64,000 nt of DNA from Candidatus Undinarchaeales archaeon (GTDB lineage: Archaea; SpSt-1190; JASMDC01). Location: assembly GCA_030753015.1 (NCBI GenBank), contig JASMDC010000004.1, forward strand, positions 84,046-148,045, in the 5' to 3' direction. A program made the translations under genes and the position numbers. Under the pieces are notes generated by a model. It made no database searches. It was not told the origin of the DNA and saw nothing but the letters and a program-made list of their open reading frames with translations. Shown one piece after another: positions 52,010-60,041 of this stretch. Each line of letters begins with the position of its first letter. Within the stretch, counting starts at the first letter, position 1.

Positions 52010-52639
52010 ATGGAAAGGAGCTTGTTCACCTCTGCGGCGGTCCTTGCCGGCGGGCAGTCCCGTCGAATGGGATTCGACAAATCGCAGCTGCATATCGGGG
52101 GAAGACCGCTCCTCGACAGCATACTCGAACAGCTCGAGACAAGGTTCGATCGGATCGTCATCGTTGCGGACCGGGAAAAGGACCTGGTCGAGCGCACTGA
52201 CGTGGAGGTCATGTACGACCTAGTCCCTGGCATCGGACCCCTCGCAGGGCTCTACACCGCGCTAAAACATTTCAGGGAAGGATTCGTGTTCCTTACGGCG
52301 TGTGACATGCCCGTAGTGGACGTGGGCTTCATCGACCGGATGAAGGAGGAGTACCGCTCCCGGGAGAGTAACATGTGCGACGCCATCCTGGGAAAGCATA
52401 TAGGGACGGGCATGATCGAGCCGTTCCATGCATTCTACTCGTGCGGACTTGTACCTGAGATCGAACACCTTCTGGAGGCGGGGGAAGGGGGCGAGCCGCG
52501 CAGACGCTCCTTCCAGTCTCTTCTGCATGACAGGGAAACGCTGTTCGTCGATATGGAGGAGGCGGGTTTCTCCCTCAATCTCAACCGCCAGGCCGACGTG
52601 GATACATTTATCAAATCGAACCAGGAGCGCGAAGAGTGA
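52010..52639 (+). CDS. mobA: Molybdenum cofactor guanylyltransferase MobA
   Basis: 209 residues with the nucleotidyltransferase signature LAGGQSRRMGFDKSQL, DLVPGIGPLAGLYTAL and TACDMPVV. It adds GMP to Mo cofactor, giving the bis-MGD form used by both DMSO-reductase-family enzymes in this window. The start is ATG 52010; a longer upstream frame crosses the terminator and is not credible. It overlaps fdhD (TGATG). Confidence 0.94.
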   Translation: MERSLFTSAAVLAGGQSRRMGFDKSQLHIGGRPLLDSILEQLETRFDRIVIVADREKDLVERTDVEVMYDLVPGIGPLAGLYTALKHFREGFVFLTACDMPVVDVGFIDRMKEEYRSRESNMCDAILGKHIGTGMIEPFHAFYSCGLVPEIEHLLEAGEGGEPRRRSFQSLLHDRETLFVDMEEAGFSLNLNRQADVDTFIKSNQEREE

Positions 52640-53460
52640 TGGAACCGTCCATAATCACCGAGGTCGGTGCGATCAAGGTCAAGGAGGGCAAATCCACTCC
52701 CATCAGCGACACTGTCGTCCTGGAGTATCCGTTCACACTGCACATCAACGGCGAACAGTACGTCACGCTGGTGTGCAGTCCCCAGCATTTGGAAGAGATG
52801 GTCTACGGCCTGCTGTTCAGTGACAACATCATCCACGGTATGGAGGACGTGGAGGACCTTTCGGTGGTACAAGACAAGGGATTGGCGCGAATCCAACTGA
52901 GGGACCACCTCGACGACAGGAAAAAGCACAGGGGAAGGCGTGTGATCACCTCCGGCTGCGGTAAGAGCACAGTGTTCTACAACGTCGAGGACCTTGTCAC
53001 CCAGAGACCGATTCGCTCAGATGTGACGGTTACGCCCGAAGTCATCCAAGAGATCATGAAGGCGTTCGACAAGTCGTCCGGGATCTACTTCTCCACGGGC
53101 GGTACCCACTCCTGTGCCCTCTGCAAGGAGGATGCGATACTGTTCTTCGCCAGCGACATCGGTAGGCACAACGCCCTGGACAAGTGCGTGGGCTACCTTC
53201 TCAAGAACGCGATCGAGCCAGATGGCTGCTACGTTGTGTCCTCGGGCAGGCTCTCCTCAGAGATGGTCTACAAATGCATGCGCGCTGGAATAGGTGTCGT
53301 GGCCTCACGCTCCGCTACCACGAAGCTCGCCATTGAAGTAGCCGACCAGGTGGGGATGACCCTTATAGGATTCGTGAGGGGTCGCAGGATGAACGTTTAC
53401 ACTCATCCAGAAAGGATCTGCCTTGAAGGGGCTGTACCAGAGGGGAGTGACGAGGCCTAG
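52639..53460 (+). CDS. fdhD: FdhD-family sulfurtransferase for Mo enzyme maturation
   Basis: About 273 residues: EYPFTLHINGEQYVTLVCSP, TSGCGKSTVFYN, STGGTHSCALCKED (the C-x2-C sulfur-transfer pair), DIGRHNALDKCVGYLL and SSGRLSSEMVYKCMRAGI. FdhD passes sulfur from a cysteine desulfurase to the Mo cofactor of formate dehydrogenases and some other enzymes. No formate dehydrogenase is visible here. The stop is shared head-on with the next gene in the bases CTAG. Confidence 0.94.
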   Translation: MEPSIITEVGAIKVKEGKSTPISDTVVLEYPFTLHINGEQYVTLVCSPQHLEEMVYGLLFSDNIIHGMEDVEDLSVVQDKGLARIQLRDHLDDRKKHRGRRVITSGCGKSTVFYNVEDLVTQRPIRSDVTVTPEVIQEIMKAFDKSSGIYFSTGGTHSCALCKEDAILFFASDIGRHNALDKCVGYLLKNAIEPDGCYVVSSGRLSSEMVYKCMRAGIGVVASRSATTKLAIEVADQVGMTLIGFVRGRRMNVYTHPERICLEGAVPEGSDEA

Positions 53461-54197
53461 AGCTCTTTGACCTTCTTGTCCAGCTCCAAGGAGAACAGGT
53501 CGTGTTTGTCGATGATATCATTCAGGCTCTTCTTGTCGGTCTTCCGGTATTCCTTCTCATCCAGGTAGGCATGGTCGAGCTTGACCTGTAGTACCCCCTT
53601 GCCATCCTCACGCTTCCGTTGAAATGCTACTGAGGAGAACGGGAGGATCTTCGTACCGGTCGAGAAGGCCTTCTCGTTGATAACCCACACACCCGTGGTA
53701 TAGGACATTTCTTCTGTACTGTCCATGGCGGACACCAGCTCCCCCCACCGTTTGTGCTCGGTGTACAGAGAATTGCCCTTCGTCTCGGAGGCCGAAGGAC
53801 TATAGTTAACTTGAACATTCCATTCAGTGATCCTGAGCTCCGGATCGCTCTCCATGTTGAAGGTGTAGGGCTTGTCGTTGGCCGTGCCCTTAGCGTCAAT
53901 GCCATAGAGTATCCCTCGACCGTCCGAGAACCCATCCTGGAACCGCGACAGGTTCTTGGAGGCGTAGTCGCGGGCCTCTTCCTCGGGGACCACCCATCGA
54001 TGGCGTTCCTCGGCAAGGGTGTAGGAGGGGAACAGACCCATGAGCCCGCGGTCCACGTCGAACGTGTATCGGTGCTGGGACTCGCCGTCCTTCTGTACTG
54101 TAAGGAACAGGCGCTCCTCCCGTCGTCCGAGGATGCCGTGCTTGTATGTAGCCTCCAGCTTCACCTCTCGACCATCCTCGAGCTCGTAGGTCTCCAT
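53457..54197 (-). CDS. Unknown soluble protein
   Basis: A 246-residue protein from ATG 54197, preceded by GGTGATAG; an ATG at 54206 would add three residues. It is rich in beta-prone and charged stretches (REERLFLTVQKDGESQHRYTF, GILYGIDAKGTANDKPYTF) with no cysteine, signal or membrane segment. It overlaps fdhD tail to tail by four bases. I do not recognise it. It begins the accessory stretch that runs to the right edge. Confidence 0.7.
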   Translation of the reverse strand: METYELEDGREVKLEATYKHGILGRREERLFLTVQKDGESQHRYTFDVDRGLMGLFPSYTLAEERHRWVVPEEEARDYASKNLSRFQDGFSDGRGILYGIDAKGTANDKPYTFNMESDPELRITEWNVQVNYSPSASETKGNSLYTEHKRWGELVSAMDSTEEMSYTTGVWVINEKAFSTGTKILPFSSVAFQRKREDGKGVLQVKLDHAYLDEKEYRKTDKKSLNDIIDKHDLFSLELDKKVKEL

Positions 54198-54288
54198 GAC
54201 TATCACCCTGCAGCTATACTGCGCTCTTCAACCGCGATATAAACCTTTCTCTCTGTACAAGCTCGATATTAACTTCTGGAGCAACGTT

Positions 54289-55182
54289 CTAGATCCCGAA
54301 GAACCGTAATGCGTTCGCGACCGTGACCTCGGCCACTTCCTGCTGAGATATTCCGTGGGTTGAGGCGATGGCAGCTATGGCGTACGAAACGTTCACCGGC
54401 TCGTTCACGGGCTCAAGCCTCGTCGGATGCTGGTATGGAGCATCGGTCTCCGTGACCAGTGCTTCGAGCGGTACCTCTGCGGTGATGCGCCTCCAACGCT
54501 TGAACTTGTAAGCAGAACTAGGAACCGATAAGGTGAAGCCCGCCTCTGCCAATCGCGGCCCATATTCCTTCGGACCGGCGAAGCAGTGCCACATGACCCG
54601 TTCCGGTAGAATCCCCTGTTTATCAAGGAGGTCAAGGATGGCACTCAGTGCACCATCCCGCTCGTTGTAGCGGTGGTCTGACCGTTCCTTGTCCACATCT
54701 CGCTCTGATGCGTTACGTACATGGAGCACGTAGGGCTTCCTCAAGTTCTTCGTGAGCTTAAGCACCCATTTCAGTTCAGATAGTTGACGTTCCCTCCCTG
54801 CTAGGGTGCGCGCGTGGTGGAAGTCGAGCCCCACCTCCCCGATAGCCAAGAATTCCTCCGGATTCTCCAGCACATAGTTCTCCCATTCTTCCCTTTGCAC
54901 CCGGTAGACCGCGGCATCTGTGTACGTGACATGTTGCGGTGCCCATCCGCACGTGAATCCCGTCCGCTCTTGCTGGCTGACTATCTCTCGGACCGAATTG
55001 AGAGATGGGATGTCCGTGCTGCTCGTGATGAGATACTTGCCACCCGCAGCGAAGAACCTGTCCATCTGTTCCGAGTATGGTGGGAGTGATGGATCCCTTC
55101 GTCCCAGCCATGGAAGATGACAGTGGACGTCTATGAAGCCGAGCCCGCCCTCCGGTTCCGTTGGGAGCTTCCTTCTCGACAT
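54289..55182 (-). CDS. TatD-family metal-dependent hydrolase
   Basis: 297 residues with all TatD metal motifs in order: IDVHCHLP, AIGEVGLDFHH, VLHVRNAS, MWHCFAG and VTETDAPYQHP. TatD proteins are metal-dependent DNases or proofreading deacylase-like hydrolases. A TATA box (TTTATAAAAGG, minus strand, about 55207-55217) lies close to ATG 55182, so the leader is very short. It is divergent from the first palindrome-promoter gene. Confidence 0.92.
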   Translation of the reverse strand: MSRRKLPTEPEGGLGFIDVHCHLPWLGRRDPSLPPYSEQMDRFFAAGGKYLITSSTDIPSLNSVREIVSQQERTGFTCGWAPQHVTYTDAAVYRVQREEWENYVLENPEEFLAIGEVGLDFHHARTLAGRERQLSELKWVLKLTKNLRKPYVLHVRNASERDVDKERSDHRYNERDGALSAILDLLDKQGILPERVMWHCFAGPKEYGPRLAEAGFTLSVPSSAYKFKRWRRITAEVPLEALVTETDAPYQHPTRLEPVNEPVNVSYAIAAIASTHGISQQEVAEVTVANALRFFGI

Positions 55183-55240
55183 CGCATATCTGTCTCTCTT
55201 TTTGCCCTTTTATAAATGAGCCTCGCAATTGTCCGAAACC

Positions 55241-55272
55241 TTTATATACTTGTTACTACTTTATAGTAGTGA
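55241..55272 (+). promoter_or_regulatory. Shared TATA-plus-palindrome promoter, copy 1
   Basis: TTTATATA (55241-55248) is followed 12 bases later by TTACTACTTT/ATAGTAGTGA, two changes from the perfect 20-bp dyad at 57121. The dyad covers the predicted start site of the gene at 55284. Confidence 0.75.
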
Positions 55273-55283
55273 AGGTTCCCCCC

Positions 55284-56273
55284 ATGTACGATGCTGCTCC
55301 TGCACCGGACGCTGGCGATGCCTACACCGAGCGTGTGTACGGTCTGGTGCGCGACCTCGGGGTCAAGGATAAGGAGCTAGCGGACGACCTGGCCTACCTC
55401 CACAAGGACGGCCTGAAGCCCGAGGACCTCACGGAGCTCAAGGGCAGGGCCGACGGTTACCGCACTTTCTCCTCATACCTCAAGGACGATATCGAGGGCG
55501 ATATCACCGGCCTCATGGCAGATAAGAAGGCCGCCCGTGACAAGCAGTACGGTAGCCAGATGAGCAAAGACGAGATCAACGAGGCCTACGAGCTCATGTG
55601 TGATATCGACGGTGGTAACCGCACTCTCAAGCTCCATGAGTGGGAGCGAAAGGACGGTTCCAAGGGGTCCCGTCGAGGGTACACCGAGAACGCCATGCTC
55701 CGCTCACTGGGCTTCGATACATTCCAGAAGAAATTCGGTGAATCCTCACATCGCGACGACACTCTCACACGCATCGACGGATACCTTGACGAGCTTGACC
55801 GGTTCGAGATCCCCGCTCAGGGGCCTTCCTACTGGGAGCGCCTTGGCGAGTACGGGGAGAAGTTCCTCGATTGGGGCAAGGCCGCATACGAGACCGGTAA
55901 GGACATTGCCGTCAAAGGCTACCACGTCGCTGCCGACGGCCTAGAGAAGGGCTACGCGATCGCCAAGGACGCTGCCATCAAGGGCTACCATCTCGCGGGC
56001 GAAGGCCTCTCCAAAGGCTGGGAGGCTACGAAGCGGAGTGCCAAGGCCTTCGGTGAAGGTGTCGAGTCCACTATAGCTCGTATAGGTGCCTCCTACAAAA
56101 CGGACTCAGCCGCACGCGCCCGTGACCTTCTCGAGTACAACAAGACCATGGGCGAGGCCCGTGACTCACTCTTCATCGGTATACTCCAGAACAAGGCGAA
56201 GATGCAGTCCGAAGTGAACCGCATAGAGAAAGAGACCGGAGGAGCCATCGATAACCTATTCGCCTGGGCCTAG
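55284..56273 (+). CDS. Unknown protein with 22-residue amphipathic repeats and a C-terminal domain shared with its neighbour
   Basis: 329 residues. The first 180 are acidic and helical (DKELADDLAYLHKDGLKPED, ERKDGSKGSRRGYTEN). About residues 205-255 contain LEA-like repeats: DIAVKGYHVAADGLEKGYAI, then DAAIKGYHLAGEGLSKGWEA. The last 65 residues (RIGASYKTDSAARARDLLEY) match the end of the protein at 56391-56996. No signal or membrane helix. ATG 55284 is used; GTG 55269, inside the operator, is possible. Function unknown. Confidence 0.75.
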   Translation: MYDAAPAPDAGDAYTERVYGLVRDLGVKDKELADDLAYLHKDGLKPEDLTELKGRADGYRTFSSYLKDDIEGDITGLMADKKAARDKQYGSQMSKDEINEAYELMCDIDGGNRTLKLHEWERKDGSKGSRRGYTENAMLRSLGFDTFQKKFGESSHRDDTLTRIDGYLDELDRFEIPAQGPSYWERLGEYGEKFLDWGKAAYETGKDIAVKGYHVAADGLEKGYAIAKDAAIKGYHLAGEGLSKGWEATKRSAKAFGEGVESTIARIGASYKTDSAARARDLLEYNKTMGEARDSLFIGILQNKAKMQSEVNRIEKETGGAIDNLFAWA

Positions 56274-56345
56274 GACCTCCAATCGCCCCCATCGGCCGGG
56301 AAATGCATCACCAGAACGAGCCATAGCGCACGAAAAAAGGAAATA

Positions 56346-56376
56346 TTTATATAGCTTCACCACTATATAGTAGTAA
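56346..56376 (+). promoter_or_regulatory. Shared TATA-plus-palindrome promoter, copy 2
   Basis: TTTATATA (56346-56353) followed by TCACCACTAT/ATAGTAGTAA (56357-56376), with two changes confined to the left arm. Confidence 0.75.
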
Positions 56377-56390
56377 ACTGGTGATGAATG

Positions 56391-56996
56391 ATGATCGAAG
56401 GTATTGACAAGGATGGCGGCGAGTGCAGGGCAATGGAGCTCTACACCGGCGGCAAGGACATAGCACCTTACGCCGAGGCCGGTCTTCCTGTTTCATATTC
56501 ACTCAACGGCAAGGAGCTCTCCCCCTACGCCAAGGGCGGCGAGCTGGTCCTGGCCGAGGACGGGAAGAGCGCACAGGGCTCCTACTCCGTTCCCTCCGGT
56601 TCTTACAGCGATAACGGGGCCGAGCTCAGCTACCTCTTGGCTGGCGAGAACCCCCACGAGGATAACCCCCAGGAGACCGCTGAGCGGAATGCGAAGCTCG
56701 GTAAGTACTGGGAAGGTGCCAAGGAGTTCGGAAAGGGTGCCCTCGACCTCGGTGGTCGCGCCGTCAAGGGCGTCGGCAACGCCATAGAGACTGGTATAGG
56801 TCGCATCGGCGGTTCCTACAAGACGGATTCCGCATCACGCGCTCAAGATCTCTACCAGACATCCAAGACACTCGGCGAGGCCCGAGACGTCTACTACCAG
56901 GGCATCCTCAAGAACAAAGCGCAGATGCAGGGATACATCAACCAGATAGAGGAGATCACCCCTAGCACCATGGAGCTCATGTTCGACTGGATGTAA
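56391..56996 (+). CDS. Unknown protein sharing a C-terminal domain with the 55284 gene product
   Basis: 201 residues. The N-terminal half is Gly/Ser/Tyr-rich with near-repeats (GGKDIAPYAEAGLPVSYSL and GKELSPYAKGGELVLAEDG, then GSYSVPSGSYSDNGAELSYL). The end (RIGGSYKTDSASRAQDLYQT, GEARDVYYQGILKNKAQMQG) is about half identical to the end of its neighbour. A GGTGAT site favours ATG 56391 over 56388. The shared domain and promoter imply a common system. Function unknown. Confidence 0.75.
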   Translation: MIEGIDKDGGECRAMELYTGGKDIAPYAEAGLPVSYSLNGKELSPYAKGGELVLAEDGKSAQGSYSVPSGSYSDNGAELSYLLAGENPHEDNPQETAERNAKLGKYWEGAKEFGKGALDLGGRAVKGVGNAIETGIGRIGGSYKTDSASRAQDLYQTSKTLGEARDVYYQGILKNKAQMQGYINQIEEITPSTMELMFDWM

Positions 56997-57108
56997 GCAC
57001 GCTCATCCATCATAACAGATAGACAGAGGACCAAACCCCCGGCAACGGCTCCGGAGGCACAGGCCCCAAAGGCCTATTTATAAAGTGGACGTGTTTTTCA
57101 AGGAAACA

Positions 57109-57140
57109 TTTATATACAAGTTACTACTATATAGTAGTAA
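57109..57140 (+). promoter_or_regulatory. Shared TATA-plus-palindrome promoter, copy 3 (perfect)
   Basis: TTTATATA (57109-57116) then the perfect 20-bp palindrome TTACTACTAT/ATAGTAGTAA at 57121-57140, 12 bases from TATA start to dyad as in copy 1. ATG 57152 follows 11 bases later. Confidence 0.8.
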
Positions 57141-57151
57141 AGGACATACCG

Positions 57152-57889
57152 ATGGAATCGTACGCCTTGGTGTTGGACTGGGACCAGACGCTTTCTCCAG
57201 ACTACATGCAGGTGCCGCTCCTCAAGCATATGGGAAAAGAGCCCGCCCAGTACTGGAAGCAGGTCAAGGAGTACGATAAGAAGTACGCTCACGGGGAGTC
57301 GTTCCTTCGCGTGTTCCTGGAGGAGCCCGAGTACCAGGGAATGACCCGCAATGACCTCGAAGAGGCCGCCCAGAAAGTGCCTTACTTCGACGGTGTCAAC
57401 GACTTCTTCCGCGACCTCAAGGCCTATGCCAAGGAGAAGGACATCGACCTCAAGATCTATATCGCTTCCACCGGCCATAAAGAGATGGTGGAGGCGTCCG
57501 AGCTCGGCAAGTACTTCGATGGCGTCTATGGAGCCGAGTTCACCTACAAGGGTGACAAACCCGTTGACGTAGCCTCCGTCCTCCCTCCCGAGGACAAGCC
57601 CGACGCGCTCAAGGACATCAGCGTCAAGGAAGGCATCCCTCTCGACAACTTCATCTACTTCGGTGACGGTTTCTCCGACCTCCCCGCGTTCCACCTCGTG
57701 AACGAGCACGGGGGCGCATCTGTATGCGTTGGTGAGAAGGAGGAGTACGGACGCCAGGCCACCTACTGGGAAAAGCCCGATTACACGAAGCTCACAGGTC
57801 TCGTCAAGGAGATCATCGAGAGCGATGCGAGCTCAAGGAAGACCGCTGAGCCCCCACAGTCGCTGCCCGTCGGCTACTTCATGATGTAG
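57152..57889 (+). CDS. HAD-superfamily phosphatase-like protein
   Basis: 245 residues. HAD motif I is LDWDQTLS (D-x-D-x-T, where the catalytic Asp pair is DWD), motif II is IASTGHKEM, and motif III with the Mg-binding acids is YFGDGFSDLPAF. A helical cap lies between I and II. The substrate is unknown. It shares its promoter type with the two unknown genes upstream. The C-terminal 25 residues form a polar, proline-containing tail. Confidence 0.85.
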   Translation: MESYALVLDWDQTLSPDYMQVPLLKHMGKEPAQYWKQVKEYDKKYAHGESFLRVFLEEPEYQGMTRNDLEEAAQKVPYFDGVNDFFRDLKAYAKEKDIDLKIYIASTGHKEMVEASELGKYFDGVYGAEFTYKGDKPVDVASVLPPEDKPDALKDISVKEGIPLDNFIYFGDGFSDLPAFHLVNEHGGASVCVGEKEEYGRQATYWEKPDYTKLTGLVKEIIESDASSRKTAEPPQSLPVGYFMM

Positions 57890-57973
57890 GAAGGTCTCGC
57901 CGGGACCCGGTTCATTCGATTCCCCGCGACGAAAGCAAACGTACTTAAGGCGGGATTCTGGCAGGGGATCGCT

Positions 57974-59011
57974 GTGCTCACAACTACCGACGGAGAGCAA
58001 GATCGCCCCTCCGCCAATCCCGTGCTCCCGAGCCTTGAGCCCGTCGTCCGGGATCTCCTGCACCTCTCTATCGACACGGATCGCATCCGCGAGGTGGCCC
58101 GTGGGCTCGACGATGAACAGCTCGGCACCCAGAAGGATGACTGGTGGCGGGGCCCGGTGTTCCTCGAGGAGGACTCGGAGCGCACTATCCAGTTCTTCAT
58201 GGTCGCCAACACGCTCAACTTCAAGTACTGGGACTCGGAGGACCCGAACAAGGTGTACGCCACGGAGTACAAGGGCACGACCTGGGACGGGGCCTACGGC
58301 ATGTTCGCCGCCCTGGTCCGAGCCCTAGATGAAGGACGGGACATCCTCGACGCCGAATACCTCGCCGGGCTCACCGACGAGGAGGCCGAGGACATCTTCC
58401 GCGGCACCGTCCCCATGCCCATGGTAAAGGAGCGCGCCGCCATCCTCCGGGAGACCGGCCAAGTGCTGCGGGACAAGTACCACGGCAGCTTCACCAACCT
58501 TATCGAACGATCCGGCCACCGTGCCTTCGATCAAGGGAACGGCATCGTGGACCGCCTTGCACGCGACTTTCCCTCCTACAGCGACACGAGCCTGTACGTG
58601 GACCGCGAAGTTGTATTCCACAAGCGAGCGCAGCTAGCTGTGGGCATGCTGTACAATCGTCTGAGGGACGGTGACTTGTTCAAGGTAGAGGACGTGGACG
58701 AGCTCACGGTATTCGCCGACTACCAGCTCCCCCGCGCACTGCGCTCCCTGGGCATTCTGAAGTACTCGGACGAGCTGGCCCAGAAGGTGGACGGGCGGGA
58801 GCTCATACCCCAGGACTCTCCCGAGGAGGTGGAGCTGCGGGCAGCCACGGTGTATGCTGCCGACCTGCTCCTGACGGAGGTCAACGCCGCCAGGGCTAAA
58901 GAGGGCAATGAGGCGGTGAGCGTGCTAAACATCGATTACTGTCTGTGGCTTGCTGGCCGGGACGCCCCAGAGGACCAGTACCACCACCTCACGGAGACCA
59001 CGGCGTACTAG
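57974..59011 (+). CDS. Queuosine salvage protein family (DUF2419/Qng1-like)
   Basis: 345 residues from GTG 57974. Family phrases: NTLNFKYWDSED, GMFAALVRALDEGRDILDAEYLA, VPMPMVKERAAILRETGQVL, VVFHKRAQLAVGML, LTVFADYQLPRALRSLGILKYS and SPEEVELRAATVYA. Characterised members hydrolyse queuosine 5'-monophosphate to free queuine. The family is best known from eukaryotes and some bacteria. Archaea make archaeosine instead, so the substrate may be a related deazaguanine nucleotide. Confidence 0.85.
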   Translation: MLTTTDGEQDRPSANPVLPSLEPVVRDLLHLSIDTDRIREVARGLDDEQLGTQKDDWWRGPVFLEEDSERTIQFFMVANTLNFKYWDSEDPNKVYATEYKGTTWDGAYGMFAALVRALDEGRDILDAEYLAGLTDEEAEDIFRGTVPMPMVKERAAILRETGQVLRDKYHGSFTNLIERSGHRAFDQGNGIVDRLARDFPSYSDTSLYVDREVVFHKRAQLAVGMLYNRLRDGDLFKVEDVDELTVFADYQLPRALRSLGILKYSDELAQKVDGRELIPQDSPEEVELRAATVYAADLLLTEVNAARAKEGNEAVSVLNIDYCLWLAGRDAPEDQYHHLTETTAY

Positions 59012-59048
59012 GGGATCGAATCCCTATAAAGTAAGCTCAGTAGATGGT

Positions 59049-59816
59049 CTACTCATCCTCAAGCACGTGGTTCGTGTTGACGTAGGTGCCCTTTTCCAGG
59101 TCCGCCTCGATCTCGATCCAGCCCGTCTCGTCCAGCCGGCAGGTGCCGTTCTCCATCACAACTGAGGACCCACCGTTCTCGGTGAGATACATTCCACCAG
59201 ATCTGTTACCCCCGTTGGCGAAGAGCACCATCTTGGTACCTGTCCTGCGCATGATTGTGCGGAGGTTCCCCTCGAAGAGGTCCGGTGAGTTGGGCCAGTA
59301 GGCCGGTACGAGCATGACATCGGGATTGAAGTCCGCCACCTCGCTGTAGAGCGACTTCTCACGCCCTTTGCGCATGATGTGGTTGGTCTCGATGCAAATC
59401 GGTGTCGAATAGCGCACGCCGTCGAGCTCCATCCCCCCGTCCCATTCTTCAGGGGCTTTGAACACCTTGGTCTCGTTGGAGCCGGTGTAGAGCTTGAACT
59501 TGTCGTGGTGCCAGACCTCTTCGCCATCCTTGATGCAGACCAGCGAGTTATAGAGCCCCTCGTCATCCTGACGCGCTGTCCCAAGGAAGAGCGTGAGGTT
59601 CTTCTCTCGTGAGATGTCATAGACCTCTTTCGGGACCGGAGCGTTCTTCTCGAAATAGGGTCGTGCTACTTCGGGCGAGCGCTCGAACACACCGTCCTCG
59701 TACTGCATCACGAGCTCAGGTGTGAGCACAACCGCATCGGTCGGGAACCGCTCATCGTAGAGGATGTCCATAAGCTCCTCTCGTTCCGTGCAGTTCACGA
59801 CGACGTACCGTTCCAT
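59049..59816 (-). CDS. Nitrilase-superfamily carbon-nitrogen hydrolase
   Basis: 255 residues from ATG 59816. The Glu-Lys-Cys triad is visible: TPELVM (Glu), HHDKFKLY (Lys) and TPICIETN (Cys). Such enzymes hydrolyse amides, nitriles or carbamoyl groups. A TATA-like GGCTTAAGTATGG (about 59845-59857) sits too close for the ATG at 59843 and supports the shorter start. It is tail to tail with the queuosine-salvage homologue. Confidence 0.88.
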   Translation of the reverse strand: MERYVVVNCTEREELMDILYDERFPTDAVVLTPELVMQYEDGVFERSPEVARPYFEKNAPVPKEVYDISREKNLTLFLGTARQDDEGLYNSLVCIKDGEEVWHHDKFKLYTGSNETKVFKAPEEWDGGMELDGVRYSTPICIETNHIMRKGREKSLYSEVADFNPDVMLVPAYWPNSPDLFEGNLRTIMRRTGTKMVLFANGGNRSGGMYLTENGGSSVVMENGTCRLDETGWIEIEADLEKGTYVNTNHVLEDE

Positions 59817-59918
59817 CCGGTCAATCATGCCAAGAAATCCCATACTTAAGCCTTGCCTTTCGGCGTCGACGTTCGTACTGGAACAAGGACCACATCGACA
59901 CTCTCCTTTCTAAGAGCA

Positions 59919-59996
59919 TAAAAAACAGCCCCGCCCGGGAAGGCGGGGAAAGGGGATATCCCATGCGGGGAAGCATGGGAAGGGGGTACGGAACAA
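59919..59996 (-). ncRNA. Predicted small RNA with two hairpins and a terminator
   Basis: On the minus strand a strong TATA box (TATATATA, 60018-60025) is followed about 25 bases later by a GC-rich segment. It forms CCCATGC-TTCCCC-GCATGGG (59960-59979), then the terminator stem CCCCGCC-TTCCCG-GGCGGGG (59929-59948), then TGTTTTTT. No reading frame fits. A transcript of about 75 nt is predicted. The alternative is that the hairpins are only the terminator of the PCMT gene upstream. Confidence 0.55.
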
Positions 59997-60002
59997 AGTT
60001 GT

Positions 60003-60025
60003 CACTAGGGGGTAGTGTATATATA
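60003..60025 (-). promoter_or_regulatory. TATA box and dyad of the predicted small RNA
   Basis: TATATATA (60018-60025) adjoins CACTA-GGGGG-TAGTG (60003-60017), an inverted repeat placed between TATA and the start site. The position is like that of the operators at 55253, 56357 and 57121, but the sequence differs. Confidence 0.5.
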
Positions 60026-60041
60026 GATTGTCTTGGGTGGA

